DNA of 64,000 bases. Origin: Bacteroidota bacterium. GTDB lineage: Bacteria; Bacteroidota; Bacteroidia; B-17B0; Aurantibacillaceae. The DNA is taken from assembly GCA_017303905.1 (NCBI GenBank), contig JAFLBH010000001.1, positions 845,809 through 909,808 of the forward strand, given 5' to 3'. This document shows positions 43,085-52,778 of the stretch, one piece after another (position 1 is the first letter of the stretch; every line of letters begins with the position of its first letter). The translations under genes and the position numbers were made by a program. The notes beneath the pieces are model-generated. The model made no database searches. It was not told where the DNA came from and was given only the letters and a program-made list of their open reading frames with translations.

Positions 43085-44371
43085 ATGTATAGCCGTATGT
43101 TTCATTTTTCCTTCAAATCTTTGCTGGGTACAGCAATGATGTTAGTGCTTTTTGCAGGTAACATCATCGCCCAGGACGGAGCGAAATTATTTAAGCAAAA
43201 TTGCGCGGTGTGTCACACCTCGCATACCGACCAAAAATTAACCGGTCCGGGTCTTAAAGGTATTTTTGATCGCGCGCCAAAAGGCGACTGGTTAAAAAAC
43301 TGGATTCTCAACAATGAGAAAATGATTAAGGCCGGCGATGCTTACGCCAACAAAATTTTTAATGACAATGGTAAAGCGGCAATGACTGTTTTCGAAGGAC
43401 AGTTATCAGATAAAGATGTTGACGCAATCATTGCTTTCTTGCAAGCTCCACCTCCTGCAGCTGCGGGTCCGAAAGGTCCGGATGCAGGTGTTCCTGTTGC
43501 AGGTGCTGAAGAAGCTGCAAAGGGAATTGACCCATTATATTTAATCTTAACTTTCGTTGTTGTATTAGCTATTTTGATTACAGCTTTACGCAGCGTACGT
43601 ACTTCATTACAAAATACAGCTAACCGCAGCGAGGGTAAACCTGAAAATCCTGAAATGACCTTCTGGCAAGAAGCAAAAGGATGGATTAGCGGTCACCGTC
43701 GTTTAGTTGGCGTTTTCTGCATCATCTTAGGTTTTGCGGGCATGAAGAGCTGTTGGGATGCTTGTTACAATATTTCAGTTTATTATGATTGGAAAACCCA
43801 AAAGGGATACCACCCTGATCAACCAATCAAATTTTCACACAAGATTCACGCAGGTGATAATGAGATTGCCTGTCAGTATTGCCATTTTTCAGTAGAGAAA
43901 TCGCGTCACTCAGGAATCCCTACCGTTAATATTTGTATGAATTGTCATAAAGGCATTCAGGAAGGACCTACAACAGGAAAAACTGAGATTGCAAAAATTT
44001 ACGATGCTGCCGGATACGATCCTTCAACAGGAAAGTACGATGAATCAAAAGCAAATCCGATTAAATGGATAAAAGTATATAATTTACCGGATCATGTTTA
44101 TTTTAGTCACCAACAACACGTGGTTGTTGGAAAGCAAGATTGTGCTAATTGTCATGGTGATGTAAAATCAATGACTACAGTTGAGCAGAAGAACCCTTTA
44201 ACTATGAAATGGTGTATTGAATGTCATCGCAAAACGGAAGTGGCAATGGAAGGAAATCCGTACTACGATCGCTTGCACAAAGCGTTAAAAGAAAAATATA
44301 AAGGGCAGTATGATGTTAAGTTTACCGTTGAAAAAATCGGTGGCCTTGAATGTACAAAATGCCATTACTAA
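43085..44371 (+). CDS. actA: Alternative complex III subunit ActA, fused monoheme + pentaheme cytochrome c
   Basis: The product is 428 residues from ATG 43085. It has a signal peptide (ending NIIAQ), then a monoheme cytochrome c domain (CAVCH 40-44, candidate axial Met M100), an Ala/Pro linker, a membrane helix (about 151-169), a second helix (about 206-219) and five CXXCH sites (263-267, 284-288, 353-357, 377-381, 423-427). Classical ActA has five hemes; the extra N-terminal cytochrome is a Bacteroidota fusion. It delivers electrons from the quinol side toward ActE and the oxidase. It starts the actABCDEF-coxBA operon. Confidence 0.95.
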   Translation: MYSRMFHFSFKSLLGTAMMLVLFAGNIIAQDGAKLFKQNCAVCHTSHTDQKLTGPGLKGIFDRAPKGDWLKNWILNNEKMIKAGDAYANKIFNDNGKAAMTVFEGQLSDKDVDAIIAFLQAPPPAAAGPKGPDAGVPVAGAEEAAKGIDPLYLILTFVVVLAILITALRSVRTSLQNTANRSEGKPENPEMTFWQEAKGWISGHRRLVGVFCIILGFAGMKSCWDACYNISVYYDWKTQKGYHPDQPIKFSHKIHAGDNEIACQYCHFSVEKSRHSGIPTVNICMNCHKGIQEGPTTGKTEIAKIYDAAGYDPSTGKYDESKANPIKWIKVYNLPDHVYFSHQQHVVVGKQDCANCHGDVKSMTTVEQKNPLTMKWCIECHRKTEVAMEGNPYYDRLHKALKEKYKGQYDVKFTVEKIGGLECTKCHY

Positions 44372-44401
44372 TAATTAACCAGTACTAACCGAATATTATA
44401 G

Positions 44402-47400
44402 ATGTCTATGTCAAAAAAATACTGGAGAGGATTACCGGAATTAACCGAAAGTCCTGAGTTTTTACAGCAAAGCAAAAATGAATTTGCTGAACCTCTTCCA
44501 ATGGATGAATTCCTTAATGAAGAAGGTACAAAATCTAACGGTACCAGCCGCCGCGATTTCTTAAAAGTAATGGGCTTTTCTACAGCTGCTGTTGCTTTAG
44601 CAGCCTGTGAGACTCCTGTTATAAAGGCAATTCCTTATGTTGTGAAACCCGAGGAGGTAACACCGGGTGTAGCTAACTTCTATGCTTCTACTTTTTACGA
44701 TGGGCATGATTATGCTTCCGTATTGGTAAAAACACGCGAAGGCCGTCCGATTAAAATCGAAGGTAACGAGTTATCAAAAGTATCTAATGGCGCAACTAGT
44801 GCTCGTGTACAAGCCTCAGTATTGAGCTTATATGATGGCGCGCGTTTAACCGGTCCTTTAGCAAAAGGAACTGCAACAACATGGAAAAATGTTGATGATG
44901 CAGTTGCTAAAGCTTTAGCGTCTGGTGAGGCTCGTTTAGTAACTTCAACTATTATCAGTCCTTCAACTAAAGCAGTAATTGCTGAGTTGAAAGCAAAATA
45001 TCCAAACGTTAAGCATGTAACTTACGATTCAGTTTCTTACGCTGCTTTAGTTTCTGCTAACAAAAACGTATTCGGAAAAGCTGTAGTTTCTTCTTATAAT
45101 TTCGATAAAGCAAAAACCATTGTTGGTATTGCTTGCGACTTCTTAGGAACTTGGTTAAACCCAATTGAATTTGCTAGTCAATACGGAAAAGGCCGTAAGG
45201 TTAGTAAGGAAAATGCTGAAATGAGCAGACATTATCATTTCGAAGCTAACTTATCTTTAACCGGTGCAAACGCCGATTATCGTTACATGGTTAAGCCTTC
45301 TGAATTCGGTAAAGTTGTTGTTTCATTATTCAATCAGGTAGCTTCAGCTACAGGTAATGCAACTGTTTCCGGTGATGGAAAAATCGGAAATGCAGAAGCT
45401 GAAAAAGCGATTGCAAAAATTGCTAAAGAATTAGCCGATAACAAAGGGAATTCATTAGTTGTTTCCGGTGTTAATGATGAAGGTATTCAAACCTTAATCA
45501 ATGGCATCAACAAAATGTTAGATAACTACGGTAAAACAGTAGATTATGCTAACCACTTCAATTTAAAACAAGGTAACGATAAAGATTTTACAGATTTAGT
45601 AGCTGATATGTCTGCGGGTAAAATCTCTACTTTATTAACTTATAACTGTAATCCGGTTTATACAGCACCTGCTTCATTGAAGTTTGCTGATGCTTACAAG
45701 AAAGTGGCTACAAAAGTTTCTTTCTCTCAGGTATTAGACGAGACTTCACAAATGGCGGATTTTGTTTGTCCTGATAATAATTATTTAGAGTCATGGGGTG
45801 ATGCAAATCCAAAAGCCGGTCACTTCAGCTTACAACAGCCAACCATTAATCCAATTTTCAGTGCACCTCGTTATGAAGGTACACGTCAATTCCAGGATTC
45901 ATTATTAGCTTGGGCTGGTGTTAAATCTTCTTACTATACTTATTTACAAGCCTACTGGCAAAATCATATTTTCCCTCAACAAGGTAAATATTTAGATTTC
46001 GCTTCATTCTGGGCTCATACATTACACGATGGTGTTTTAAAAGTACGTGTTGCTAAAGAAACTCCGGAAGTAGTTATGGCAAAAGATTCGGCAGGTATGC
46101 CAATCATGAGCGGTGTTGCTGCAGCAATCGCTGAGGTTTTAGATTCTGTTAAAACAGAAGAAGTAAAACCTGCTCCGGTTAAAGAAGTAGCGGCTCCGGT
46201 TGTTGAAGCAATGCCTACACCTGACTATAACAAAGCTGCTTCAATGGCAACTTCTGTAAAAGGTGGCGCATTCGAATTAATGGTTTACGAAAAAGTTGGA
46301 TTAGGAAACGGTAACCAAAGCAATAATCCTTGGTTAATGGAATTACCTGATCCTATTTCTAAAGTAACTTGGGATAATTACATTACTATGTGTCCGGAAG
46401 ACGTGAAAGCGTTAGGAATGCATGAAATGTTACGTCAGGATATCATCGGAAGCATTGCAACATTATCAGTTAATGGTGTATCTGTAAACGTTCCTGTTTA
46501 TCCTCAACCAGGCCAGGCTAAAGGAACAATCGGTTTAGCTTTAGGTTATGGCCGTGTTGCTGAAACTTTGAAGATTGCAAATGGAGTTGGTGCGAATGCT
46601 TTCCAATTCTGTACAGTTTCAAATGATACTATTCAGGCAATTTCTCCTTCAGTAAATGTTACAAAAACTGAAGAGACACATAAATTCTCTGCTACTCAAA
46701 TTCAACACACCATTATGGGTCGTGAAGAAGCTTTATTACGTGAAGTTTCTTTAAAAGAATTTAAGGAGAAGGACAAAGAAGTTTGGAATCCTTCTGCAGT
46801 AATGCACACACATACCGGTGAGAAGCATGTAAGCGAAATTGATTTATGGGATTCACATCCGCGTATGGGTCACCAATGGGGTTTAACCATTGACATGACT
46901 TCTTGTATTGGTTGTTCAGCTTGTGTGGTAGCTTGTGGTGTTGAGAATAACGTTGCCGTTGTTGGTAAAGAAGAAATCGGAAAAACACGTGACATGTTCT
47001 GGTTACGTATCGACCGTTATTATAGCTCTGATATGACTAAGCAAAAAGCGGCTGAAGAGCATATCGGATACAAGCAAATGAACTTAGATATGGAAACGCC
47101 TTCTAACAATCCGAAGGTAACTTTCCAACCAATCATGTGTCAACATTGTAATCATGCACCTTGTGAAACTGTTTGTCCGGTATTAGCTACCAGCCACAGT
47201 ACTGAAGGTTTAAACATGATGACTTACAACCGTTGTATTGGTACTCGTTATTGCGCTAACAACTGTCCATTCAAAGTTCGTCGATTTAACTGGTTTAACT
47301 ATAACGCTAACGAATGGTTCGCAAGCAACCCTGCACAACAAGAATTAGGACGTATGGTTTTAAATCCAGACGTTGTAGTTCGTAGTCGTGGTGTAATGGA

Positions 47401-47743
47401 AAAATGTTCTATGTGTCAGCAACGTTTACAGGCAGGTAAGTTAGAAGCTAAGAAAGCCGGCGCTCCTGTTGTTGATGGTGCTATCAAAACTGCATGTCAG
47501 CAAGCTTGTCCTACTAACGCTATTATGTTTGGTGATTTAAATGATGAGAATTCACAAATCGCTAGATGGAGAAATGATAACAGAAATTATTTCTTATTAG
47601 AAGAACTTGGTGTGAAGCCTACTGTTTCTTACATGGTAAAAGTGAGAAATCAGGAAGAAGCTATTATTCACGAAGAAGGTGGACATGGCGCAGCGAAGCA
47701 CGAAGAAAAACATGAAGAGCACAAAGAAGAAAAGCACTCATAA
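44402..47743 (+). CDS. actB: Alternative complex III subunit ActB, molybdopterin-like + iron-sulfur fusion
   Basis: The 1113-residue protein opens with a Tat motif (SRRDFLKVMG) and LAAC lipobox. The large N-terminal half is molybdopterin-oxidoreductase-like. The C-terminal third is a four-cluster ferredoxin domain: CIGCSACVVAC, CQHCNHAPCETVC, CIGTRYCANNC and CSMC/CQQAC. ActB is homologous to the catalytic and FeS subunits of DMSO-reductase-type enzymes but, from known ACIII structures, carries no Mo cofactor. An Ala/Pro linker near 575-615 joins two parts. The tail is Lys/Glu/His-rich (HEEKHEEHKEEKHS). Confidence 0.95.
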   Translation: MSMSKKYWRGLPELTESPEFLQQSKNEFAEPLPMDEFLNEEGTKSNGTSRRDFLKVMGFSTAAVALAACETPVIKAIPYVVKPEEVTPGVANFYASTFYDGHDYASVLVKTREGRPIKIEGNELSKVSNGATSARVQASVLSLYDGARLTGPLAKGTATTWKNVDDAVAKALASGEARLVTSTIISPSTKAVIAELKAKYPNVKHVTYDSVSYAALVSANKNVFGKAVVSSYNFDKAKTIVGIACDFLGTWLNPIEFASQYGKGRKVSKENAEMSRHYHFEANLSLTGANADYRYMVKPSEFGKVVVSLFNQVASATGNATVSGDGKIGNAEAEKAIAKIAKELADNKGNSLVVSGVNDEGIQTLINGINKMLDNYGKTVDYANHFNLKQGNDKDFTDLVADMSAGKISTLLTYNCNPVYTAPASLKFADAYKKVATKVSFSQVLDETSQMADFVCPDNNYLESWGDANPKAGHFSLQQPTINPIFSAPRYEGTRQFQDSLLAWAGVKSSYYTYLQAYWQNHIFPQQGKYLDFASFWAHTLHDGVLKVRVAKETPEVVMAKDSAGMPIMSGVAAAIAEVLDSVKTEEVKPAPVKEVAAPVVEAMPTPDYNKAASMATSVKGGAFELMVYEKVGLGNGNQSNNPWLMELPDPISKVTWDNYITMCPEDVKALGMHEMLRQDIIGSIATLSVNGVSVNVPVYPQPGQAKGTIGLALGYGRVAETLKIANGVGANAFQFCTVSNDTIQAISPSVNVTKTEETHKFSATQIQHTIMGREEALLREVSLKEFKEKDKEVWNPSAVMHTHTGEKHVSEIDLWDSHPRMGHQWGLTIDMTSCIGCSACVVACGVENNVAVVGKEEIGKTRDMFWLRIDRYYSSDMTKQKAAEEHIGYKQMNLDMETPSNNPKVTFQPIMCQHCNHAPCETVCPVLATSHSTEGLNMMTYNRCIGTRYCANNCPFKVRRFNWFNYNANEWFASNPAQQELGRMVLNPDVVVRSRGVMEKCSMCQQRLQAGKLEAKKAGAPVVDGAIKTACQQACPTNAIMFGDLNDENSQIARWRNDNRNYFLLEELGVKPTVSYMVKVRNQEEAIIHEEGGHGAAKHEEKHEEHKEEKHS

Positions 47744-47771
47744 AAAATATTAATCATATTAAATAAAAAAT

Positions 47772-49175
47772 ATGCACGCAGAATCAGAAATCAGGGAACC
47801 GTTAATTTTAGGTAGTAAGAACTACCGACAAATTACTGATGACATCATTGCACCTATTGAAGGTAAAGCAGCAAAAGGGTGGTATGTATTACTAACTATT
47901 TGCGCATTAACTTTCTTATGGGGTATTGGCTGTTTAGCTTACACAATTGGTGTTGGTATCGGAGCTTGGGGCTCTAACAACGCTGCCGATTGGGCTTGGG
48001 ATATTACCAACTTCGTATGGTGGATCGGTATCGGTCACGCTGGTACATTAATCTCTGCGGTATTATTATTATTCCGTCAGAAATGGCGTATGGCGATTAA
48101 CCGTTCTGCAGAAGCGATGACCATCTTCGCTGTATTGTGTGCGGCTATCTTCGTAACATTACACACCGGTCGTCCGTGGTTAGATTATATGTTATTCCCA
48201 TTACCAAATCAATTTGGTTCATTGTGGCCTAACTTTAACTCACCATTATTGTGGGACGTATTCGCGGTATCAACTTACGCAACCGTATCAATTGTTTTCT
48301 GGTACATTGGTTTAATTCCTGACTTCGCTATGATTCGCGACAGAGTAATTAAGCCTTGGCAAAAGAAATTCTACGGTTTATTATCTTTCGGTTGGGGTGG
48401 AAGCGCTCGTCACTGGAGCCGTTTCGAAGAAGTATCTTTAGTACTTGCAGGCTTATCAACTCCGTTAGTATTCTCCGTACACTCAATCGTATCCTTCGAC
48501 TTTGCCACATCAATAGTTCCTGGTTGGCATACTACCATCTTCCCGCCTTATTTCGTATCCGGTGCGGTATTCTCAGGTTTCGCGATGGTATTAACCTTAA
48601 TGTTAGTAGTTCGTAAGATTTACAAATTAGAAGCTTATTTAACCATCAAGCACATCGAATACATGAACATCGTAATCATCGTTACAGGTTCAATTGTAGG
48701 CGTTGCTTATTTAACTGAGTTATTCATTGCATGGTATTCAGGTGTAGAATGGGAACAATACGCATTCTTAAATCGTGCTACAGGTCCTTTAGCTTGGTCG
48801 TACTGGGCAATGATGACATGTAACGTAATTTCTCCACAGTTATTCTGGTTTAAGAAAATCCGTACCTCAATTGTTGCTACATTCTTGTTATCAATAGTAG
48901 TAAACATTGGTATGTGGTTCGAGCGTTTCGTAATTATCGTTCCTACTTTATTACGTACATTCTTACCATCGACATGGAATACGTATACTCCATCATTCAT
49001 TGATATCGGTATTTTCATTGGAACAATCGGTATGTTTGGAACATTCTTCTTATTATTCTCTCGTTACTTCCCTGTAATTGCTCAAGCTGAATTAAAAACC
49101 ATCTTGAAGCAATCAGGTGAATCACAAAAGAAAGAATCAGCTAATCATTCACACGCTCATTCACACGCACACTAA
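47772..49175 (+). CDS. actC: Alternative complex III subunit ActC (NrfD-like membrane quinol site)
   Basis: The 467-residue NrfD/PsrC-type integral membrane subunit has about ten helices. WWIGIGHAGTLISAVLLLF, split as the conserved IGIGHAGT segment, and the SWYWVKGF-like PNFNSPLLWDVFAVSTY segment are family features. It binds menaquinol on the periplasmic side of ACIII. The C-terminus is His-rich (NHSHAHSHAH), an unusual tail. Gaps of 22-28 bases separate it from actB and actD. Confidence 0.95.
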   Translation: MHAESEIREPLILGSKNYRQITDDIIAPIEGKAAKGWYVLLTICALTFLWGIGCLAYTIGVGIGAWGSNNAADWAWDITNFVWWIGIGHAGTLISAVLLLFRQKWRMAINRSAEAMTIFAVLCAAIFVTLHTGRPWLDYMLFPLPNQFGSLWPNFNSPLLWDVFAVSTYATVSIVFWYIGLIPDFAMIRDRVIKPWQKKFYGLLSFGWGGSARHWSRFEEVSLVLAGLSTPLVFSVHSIVSFDFATSIVPGWHTTIFPPYFVSGAVFSGFAMVLTLMLVVRKIYKLEAYLTIKHIEYMNIVIIVTGSIVGVAYLTELFIAWYSGVEWEQYAFLNRATGPLAWSYWAMMTCNVISPQLFWFKKIRTSIVATFLLSIVVNIGMWFERFVIIVPTLLRTFLPSTWNTYTPSFIDIGIFIGTIGMFGTFFLLFSRYFPVIAQAELKTILKQSGESQKKESANHSHAHSHAH

Positions 49176-49197
49176 ATAAAAAGATATTTTAAAAGAT

Positions 49198-49746
49198 ATG
49201 GCAACTAAACAAATTATACACGGTGTTTTTGGCGACGAAGTGCCAATGATGGAAGCCTGTAAAAAGCTACGTGCATCAGGTATTCGCGTTAAAGATGTGT
49301 TTACTCCTTTTCCTGTTCACGGATTAGATCCGGTAATCGGAGTTCCTAGAACACGCCTAGCAATCTGCGCGTTTATTTACGGAATTACTGGAATGAGCTT
49401 AGCCACCTTAATGATGTGGTATATGCAAATTCATGACTGGCCGGCAGATATTGGAGGTAAACCAAACTGGGCTTATTATTTCAATATCCCTGCATTTATT
49501 CCGATTACTTTCGAATCAACAGTATTCTGTGCAGCGCACGGTATGGCATTAACGTATTTATTACGTTGCTGGTTGGTTCCGGGTGCAAAAGCTAAAAACC
49601 CTGATCCTCGTACTACCGATGATAAGTTTTTAGTGTATTTGGAATTAAATGATGAGCAAGCTAAAAAAGCGGACGCTATCTTAAAAGAAAACGGTGCAGA
49701 GGAAGTGAATTACAAAGGAACATTACACATCGAACCGGCTTATTAA
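49198..49746 (+). CDS. actD: Alternative complex III subunit ActD (DUF3341)
   Basis: The 182-residue protein has two membrane helices (about 58-80 and 97-124) around a short loop and a C-terminal soluble domain. GVFGDEVPMMEACKKLRASG and RVKDVFTPFPVHGLDPVIG are DUF3341 hallmarks. It is an accessory membrane subunit of ACIII with no cofactor. Between actC and actE, as in other actABCDEF operons. Confidence 0.95.
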   Translation: MATKQIIHGVFGDEVPMMEACKKLRASGIRVKDVFTPFPVHGLDPVIGVPRTRLAICAFIYGITGMSLATLMMWYMQIHDWPADIGGKPNWAYYFNIPAFIPITFESTVFCAAHGMALTYLLRCWLVPGAKAKNPDPRTTDDKFLVYLELNDEQAKKADAILKENGAEEVNYKGTLHIEPAY

Positions 49747-49769
49747 TTTGACAAAACAGATTGTTAGAT

Positions 49770-50429
49770 ATGAAACTAAATTATAAAAACATAAAATCAA
49801 TTTACAACGGTGTTGCACTTGCGGCATTAGTTATTGGTTTTACATCTTGTGGTAAAAAAGATGCAAATAGTCCTGGCGTGGAATTCATGCCTGACATGTA
49901 TCGTTCACCATCTGTTGAGGTTTATGGAACAAGCACCTTTAACGGTGATACTGTTTACTCAACTCAATTTACTCCCGTAAAAGGTACAATTGCGCGTGGG
50001 TATATGCCTTATGTATATCCAAACACAGCAGAAGGCTATGAGCAAGCCGGTTTATATTTAAAAAACCCAATTGCTTTAAATGATAAAGTAATGGTTGAAG
50101 CTGAAGCTTTATACGGTAAATATTGTTTGCATTGCCATGGTGCCAGCGGCGCCGGTGATGGAAAAGTAGGTGGTAAATTACCTGGTGCACCTCCGGCTTA
50201 TAATGGAGCATTAAAGAATTTATCAGAGGGTAAAATTTTCCATTCAATTACTTACGGAAAAGGTTTAATGGGAAATCATGCTAGTATTTTAACTCAGGAT
50301 GAGCGTTGGAAATTGGTGCACTATGTACAGAAATTACAAGGACCAAAAGAAGCAGCTCCTGCAGATTCAACAAAAGCAGCCGCTCCGGTAGCTGAGGTTA
50401 AAAAAGAAGAAACTAAATCAACACATTAA
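49770..50429 (+). CDS. actE: Alternative complex III subunit ActE, monoheme cytochrome c lipoprotein
   Basis: The product is 219 residues from ATG 49770; a TTG nine bases earlier is unlikely. A lipobox GFTSC (lipid Cys C27) anchors it to the membrane. One heme site is CLHCH (119-123), in YGKYCLHCHGASGAGDGKVG. It accepts electrons within ACIII and passes them to the oxidase. The C-terminus is Ala/Pro/Lys-rich and probably flexible. Confidence 0.93.
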   Translation: MKLNYKNIKSIYNGVALAALVIGFTSCGKKDANSPGVEFMPDMYRSPSVEVYGTSTFNGDTVYSTQFTPVKGTIARGYMPYVYPNTAEGYEQAGLYLKNPIALNDKVMVEAEALYGKYCLHCHGASGAGDGKVGGKLPGAPPAYNGALKNLSEGKIFHSITYGKGLMGNHASILTQDERWKLVHYVQKLQGPKEAAPADSTKAAAPVAEVKKEETKSTH

Positions 50430-50452
50430 TTAATTCATAGATATTTTAGGAT

Positions 50453-51667
50453 ATGAATACTGACAAACTACAATTCACCGTACCATCAAAAGCTAAAATG
50501 GCTTCGTTCATTTTAATGGCTATCGGTTTAATTTCTATTATCGCCATGTTTATGATGGATACCAATGCAGATCCTGAATACAATCACAACAGGGCTTGGG
50601 CTAACATTTTTACTAGTGCTTTCTTCTTTATGGGAATTGCATTGGCAGCTGCTTTCTTTTTAGGATTGCAGTATGCAGCTGAAGCAGGATGGGCAACTTC
50701 TATTAAGCGTGTAATTGAAGCAGTAACCATGTACCTTCCATGGGGTTTAAGTGCTCTCTTTTTGTTTTTCATTGTAAGTCAATTGCACATGAATCATTTT
50801 TATGTGTGGATGGATCCTGCAGCAGCTGAGCATGACCCAATCATCGCCGGTAAAATGGGATACTTCGGTGCGTTTTGGTGGATTAGAACCGTATTATATA
50901 TGATTGCATGGCTTTGGTTTACGCTTAAATTACGTAAGAACTCATTAGAAGCAGATAAATTAGATATCGACGTTAACAACAGTTACCATTGGAAGAATGT
51001 AAAGTTAGGTGCTTGGTTTATGGTTGTGTTTGGAGTAACTTCTTCAACCGCTGCTTGGGATTGGTTATTAAGTATCGATATTCATTGGTTCTCTACATTA
51101 TATGGCTGGTATGCGTTCTCTGGAATGTGGATCAGCGCCATGGTTACTATCACCATGCTAATTGTTTGGTTAAAGAAATTAGGATATCTTGATTTTGTTA
51201 CTGAGAGTACTGTTCATGATATGGGTAAATGGATGTTTGCGATTTCATTCTTATGGACTTACCTATACTTCTCTCAATTCATGTTGATTTGGTATTCAGA
51301 TATTCCTGAAGAGGTTATTTATTTCCAAACTCGTTGGGAAAGTTACAAAGCATTAATGTGGACTGTATTAATGGTAAATTTTGCATTCCCTATGGTAATG
51401 TTAATGAGCCGCGACAGTAAACGTAATTTCTTCTTCTTAATTTTTGTTGGTACAATTATTTTAGTTGGACACTTCCTTGATGTAGTCATGATGGTGATGC
51501 CTGGTACTGTTGGTCACCATTGGACTGGTTTAAGCTGGATGGAATTTGGAACTTTCTTCTTCTTCCTTGGATTATTCCTTTACGTAGTATTAAACGCTTT
51601 AACTAAAGCACCATTAAAAGTGAAAAATCATCCTTTCATTGAGGAGAGTTTACATCACTCAATTTAA
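50453..51667 (+). CDS. actF: Alternative complex III subunit ActF (NrfD-like)
   Basis: The 404-residue second NrfD-type integral subunit is the partner of ActC, with about ten helices. Recognisable parts are AFFFMGIALAAAFFLGLQY, SAGWATS-like EAGWATSIKRVIEA, and WDWLLSIDIHWFSTLYG. It completes the ACIII membrane domain; proton translocation is proposed for this subunit in other organisms. coxB follows after 45 bases. Confidence 0.95.
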   Translation: MNTDKLQFTVPSKAKMASFILMAIGLISIIAMFMMDTNADPEYNHNRAWANIFTSAFFFMGIALAAAFFLGLQYAAEAGWATSIKRVIEAVTMYLPWGLSALFLFFIVSQLHMNHFYVWMDPAAAEHDPIIAGKMGYFGAFWWIRTVLYMIAWLWFTLKLRKNSLEADKLDIDVNNSYHWKNVKLGAWFMVVFGVTSSTAAWDWLLSIDIHWFSTLYGWYAFSGMWISAMVTITMLIVWLKKLGYLDFVTESTVHDMGKWMFAISFLWTYLYFSQFMLIWYSDIPEEVIYFQTRWESYKALMWTVLMVNFAFPMVMLMSRDSKRNFFFLIFVGTIILVGHFLDVVMMVMPGTVGHHWTGLSWMEFGTFFFFLGLFLYVVLNALTKAPLKVKNHPFIEESLHHSI

Positions 51668-51712
51668 TTAAGATAAGAAAGTAAAGTTTAACAGAAATTA
51701 AAATTATATACG

Positions 51713-52744
51713 ATGAAACTTCTAGTTCTATTAGCCATCATACTTCTGATAATTGCAGGTCACCAATTATTAAGAATCATCGAATTATCGAGAGGTTTAA
51801 AGAAAACCAAGGAATGGCATGTTAACGATGCTGATAACGACGCAATGGGAAAAGGAATGTTAGCCTTTATGGTTTTCTTCTTCCTATTCTTCTTCTGGCA
51901 AATTAATCGCTGGATTGATCGTTCTTTACCTGCTGCTTCTTCTGAGCATGGCGAAAAGTACGATGCGCTTTGGGATGCAAACATGTATTTAATCTCTTTT
52001 ATTTTCTTAGTAACAAACTTCTTCTTGTTTTACTTCGCGTTTAAATATCGCGGACATAAAAACGCTAAAGCAGTTTTTTATTCTCACAACAATAAGTTAG
52101 AAATGCTTTGGACAGTTATTCCGGCTTCAGCTTTAGCTTTCATTATCATTTTCGGTTTGAAATACTGGAATGAAATTATGTCGGCTCCAACTGATGCAAA
52201 TAAGGTTACTGTTGAACTTTATGCAAAACAATTCGATTGGACAGCTCGTTTCCCTGGTAAAGACGGTAAATTAGGATCAACAGATTTCCGTCAAATTGGT
52301 GGAACTAACTCTGTTGGTTTAGATACAGCTGATGCAACAGGTTACGATGATATTTTAATTAAGAACGAATTTCACTTACCTGTTGGTCGTGAAGTTGAAA
52401 TGTTAATGCGTTCACGTGATGTAATTCACTCTGCATATATGCCACATTTCCGTGCACAAATGAACTGTGTTCCGGGTATGGTTACAGCATTTAAATTCAG
52501 ACCTACAAAAACAACTGCCGAAATGCGTCAGGATCCATATGTGAAGCAAATGATGGCAGGTATCAATAAACAACGTGCTAAAGAAGGAAAAGAGCCTGTT
52601 GAATTTGATTACATTTTATTATGTAACAAAATTTGTGGCGCTTCTCACTATAATATGCAAATGACAATCATTGTTGAGTCTGAAAAGGATTATAACGAAT
52701 GGTTAGCTAAACAAAAAGCAGTAAAAACTGTAGCCTCTAACTAA
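51713..52744 (+). CDS. coxB: Cytochrome c oxidase subunit II
   Basis: The 343-residue protein has an N-terminal helix plus the usual two-helix hairpin, then a cupredoxin domain. The CuA ligands are C304, C308, H312 and M315 (CNKICGASHYNM), with a further His in SAYMPHF or DVIHSAYMP. The domain has an insertion of about 35 residues (MRQDPYVKQMMAGINKQRAK region) between the His and Cys parts. Partner of subunit I to form the aa3-type oxidase that receives electrons from ACIII. No c-type heme is fused. Confidence 0.95.
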   Translation: MKLLVLLAIILLIIAGHQLLRIIELSRGLKKTKEWHVNDADNDAMGKGMLAFMVFFFLFFFWQINRWIDRSLPAASSEHGEKYDALWDANMYLISFIFLVTNFFLFYFAFKYRGHKNAKAVFYSHNNKLEMLWTVIPASALAFIIIFGLKYWNEIMSAPTDANKVTVELYAKQFDWTARFPGKDGKLGSTDFRQIGGTNSVGLDTADATGYDDILIKNEFHLPVGREVEMLMRSRDVIHSAYMPHFRAQMNCVPGMVTAFKFRPTKTTAEMRQDPYVKQMMAGINKQRAKEGKEPVEFDYILLCNKICGASHYNMQMTIIVESEKDYNEWLAKQKAVKTVASN

Positions 52745-52778
52745 TACTATTACTAACACTATTTAATAAATAATAAAC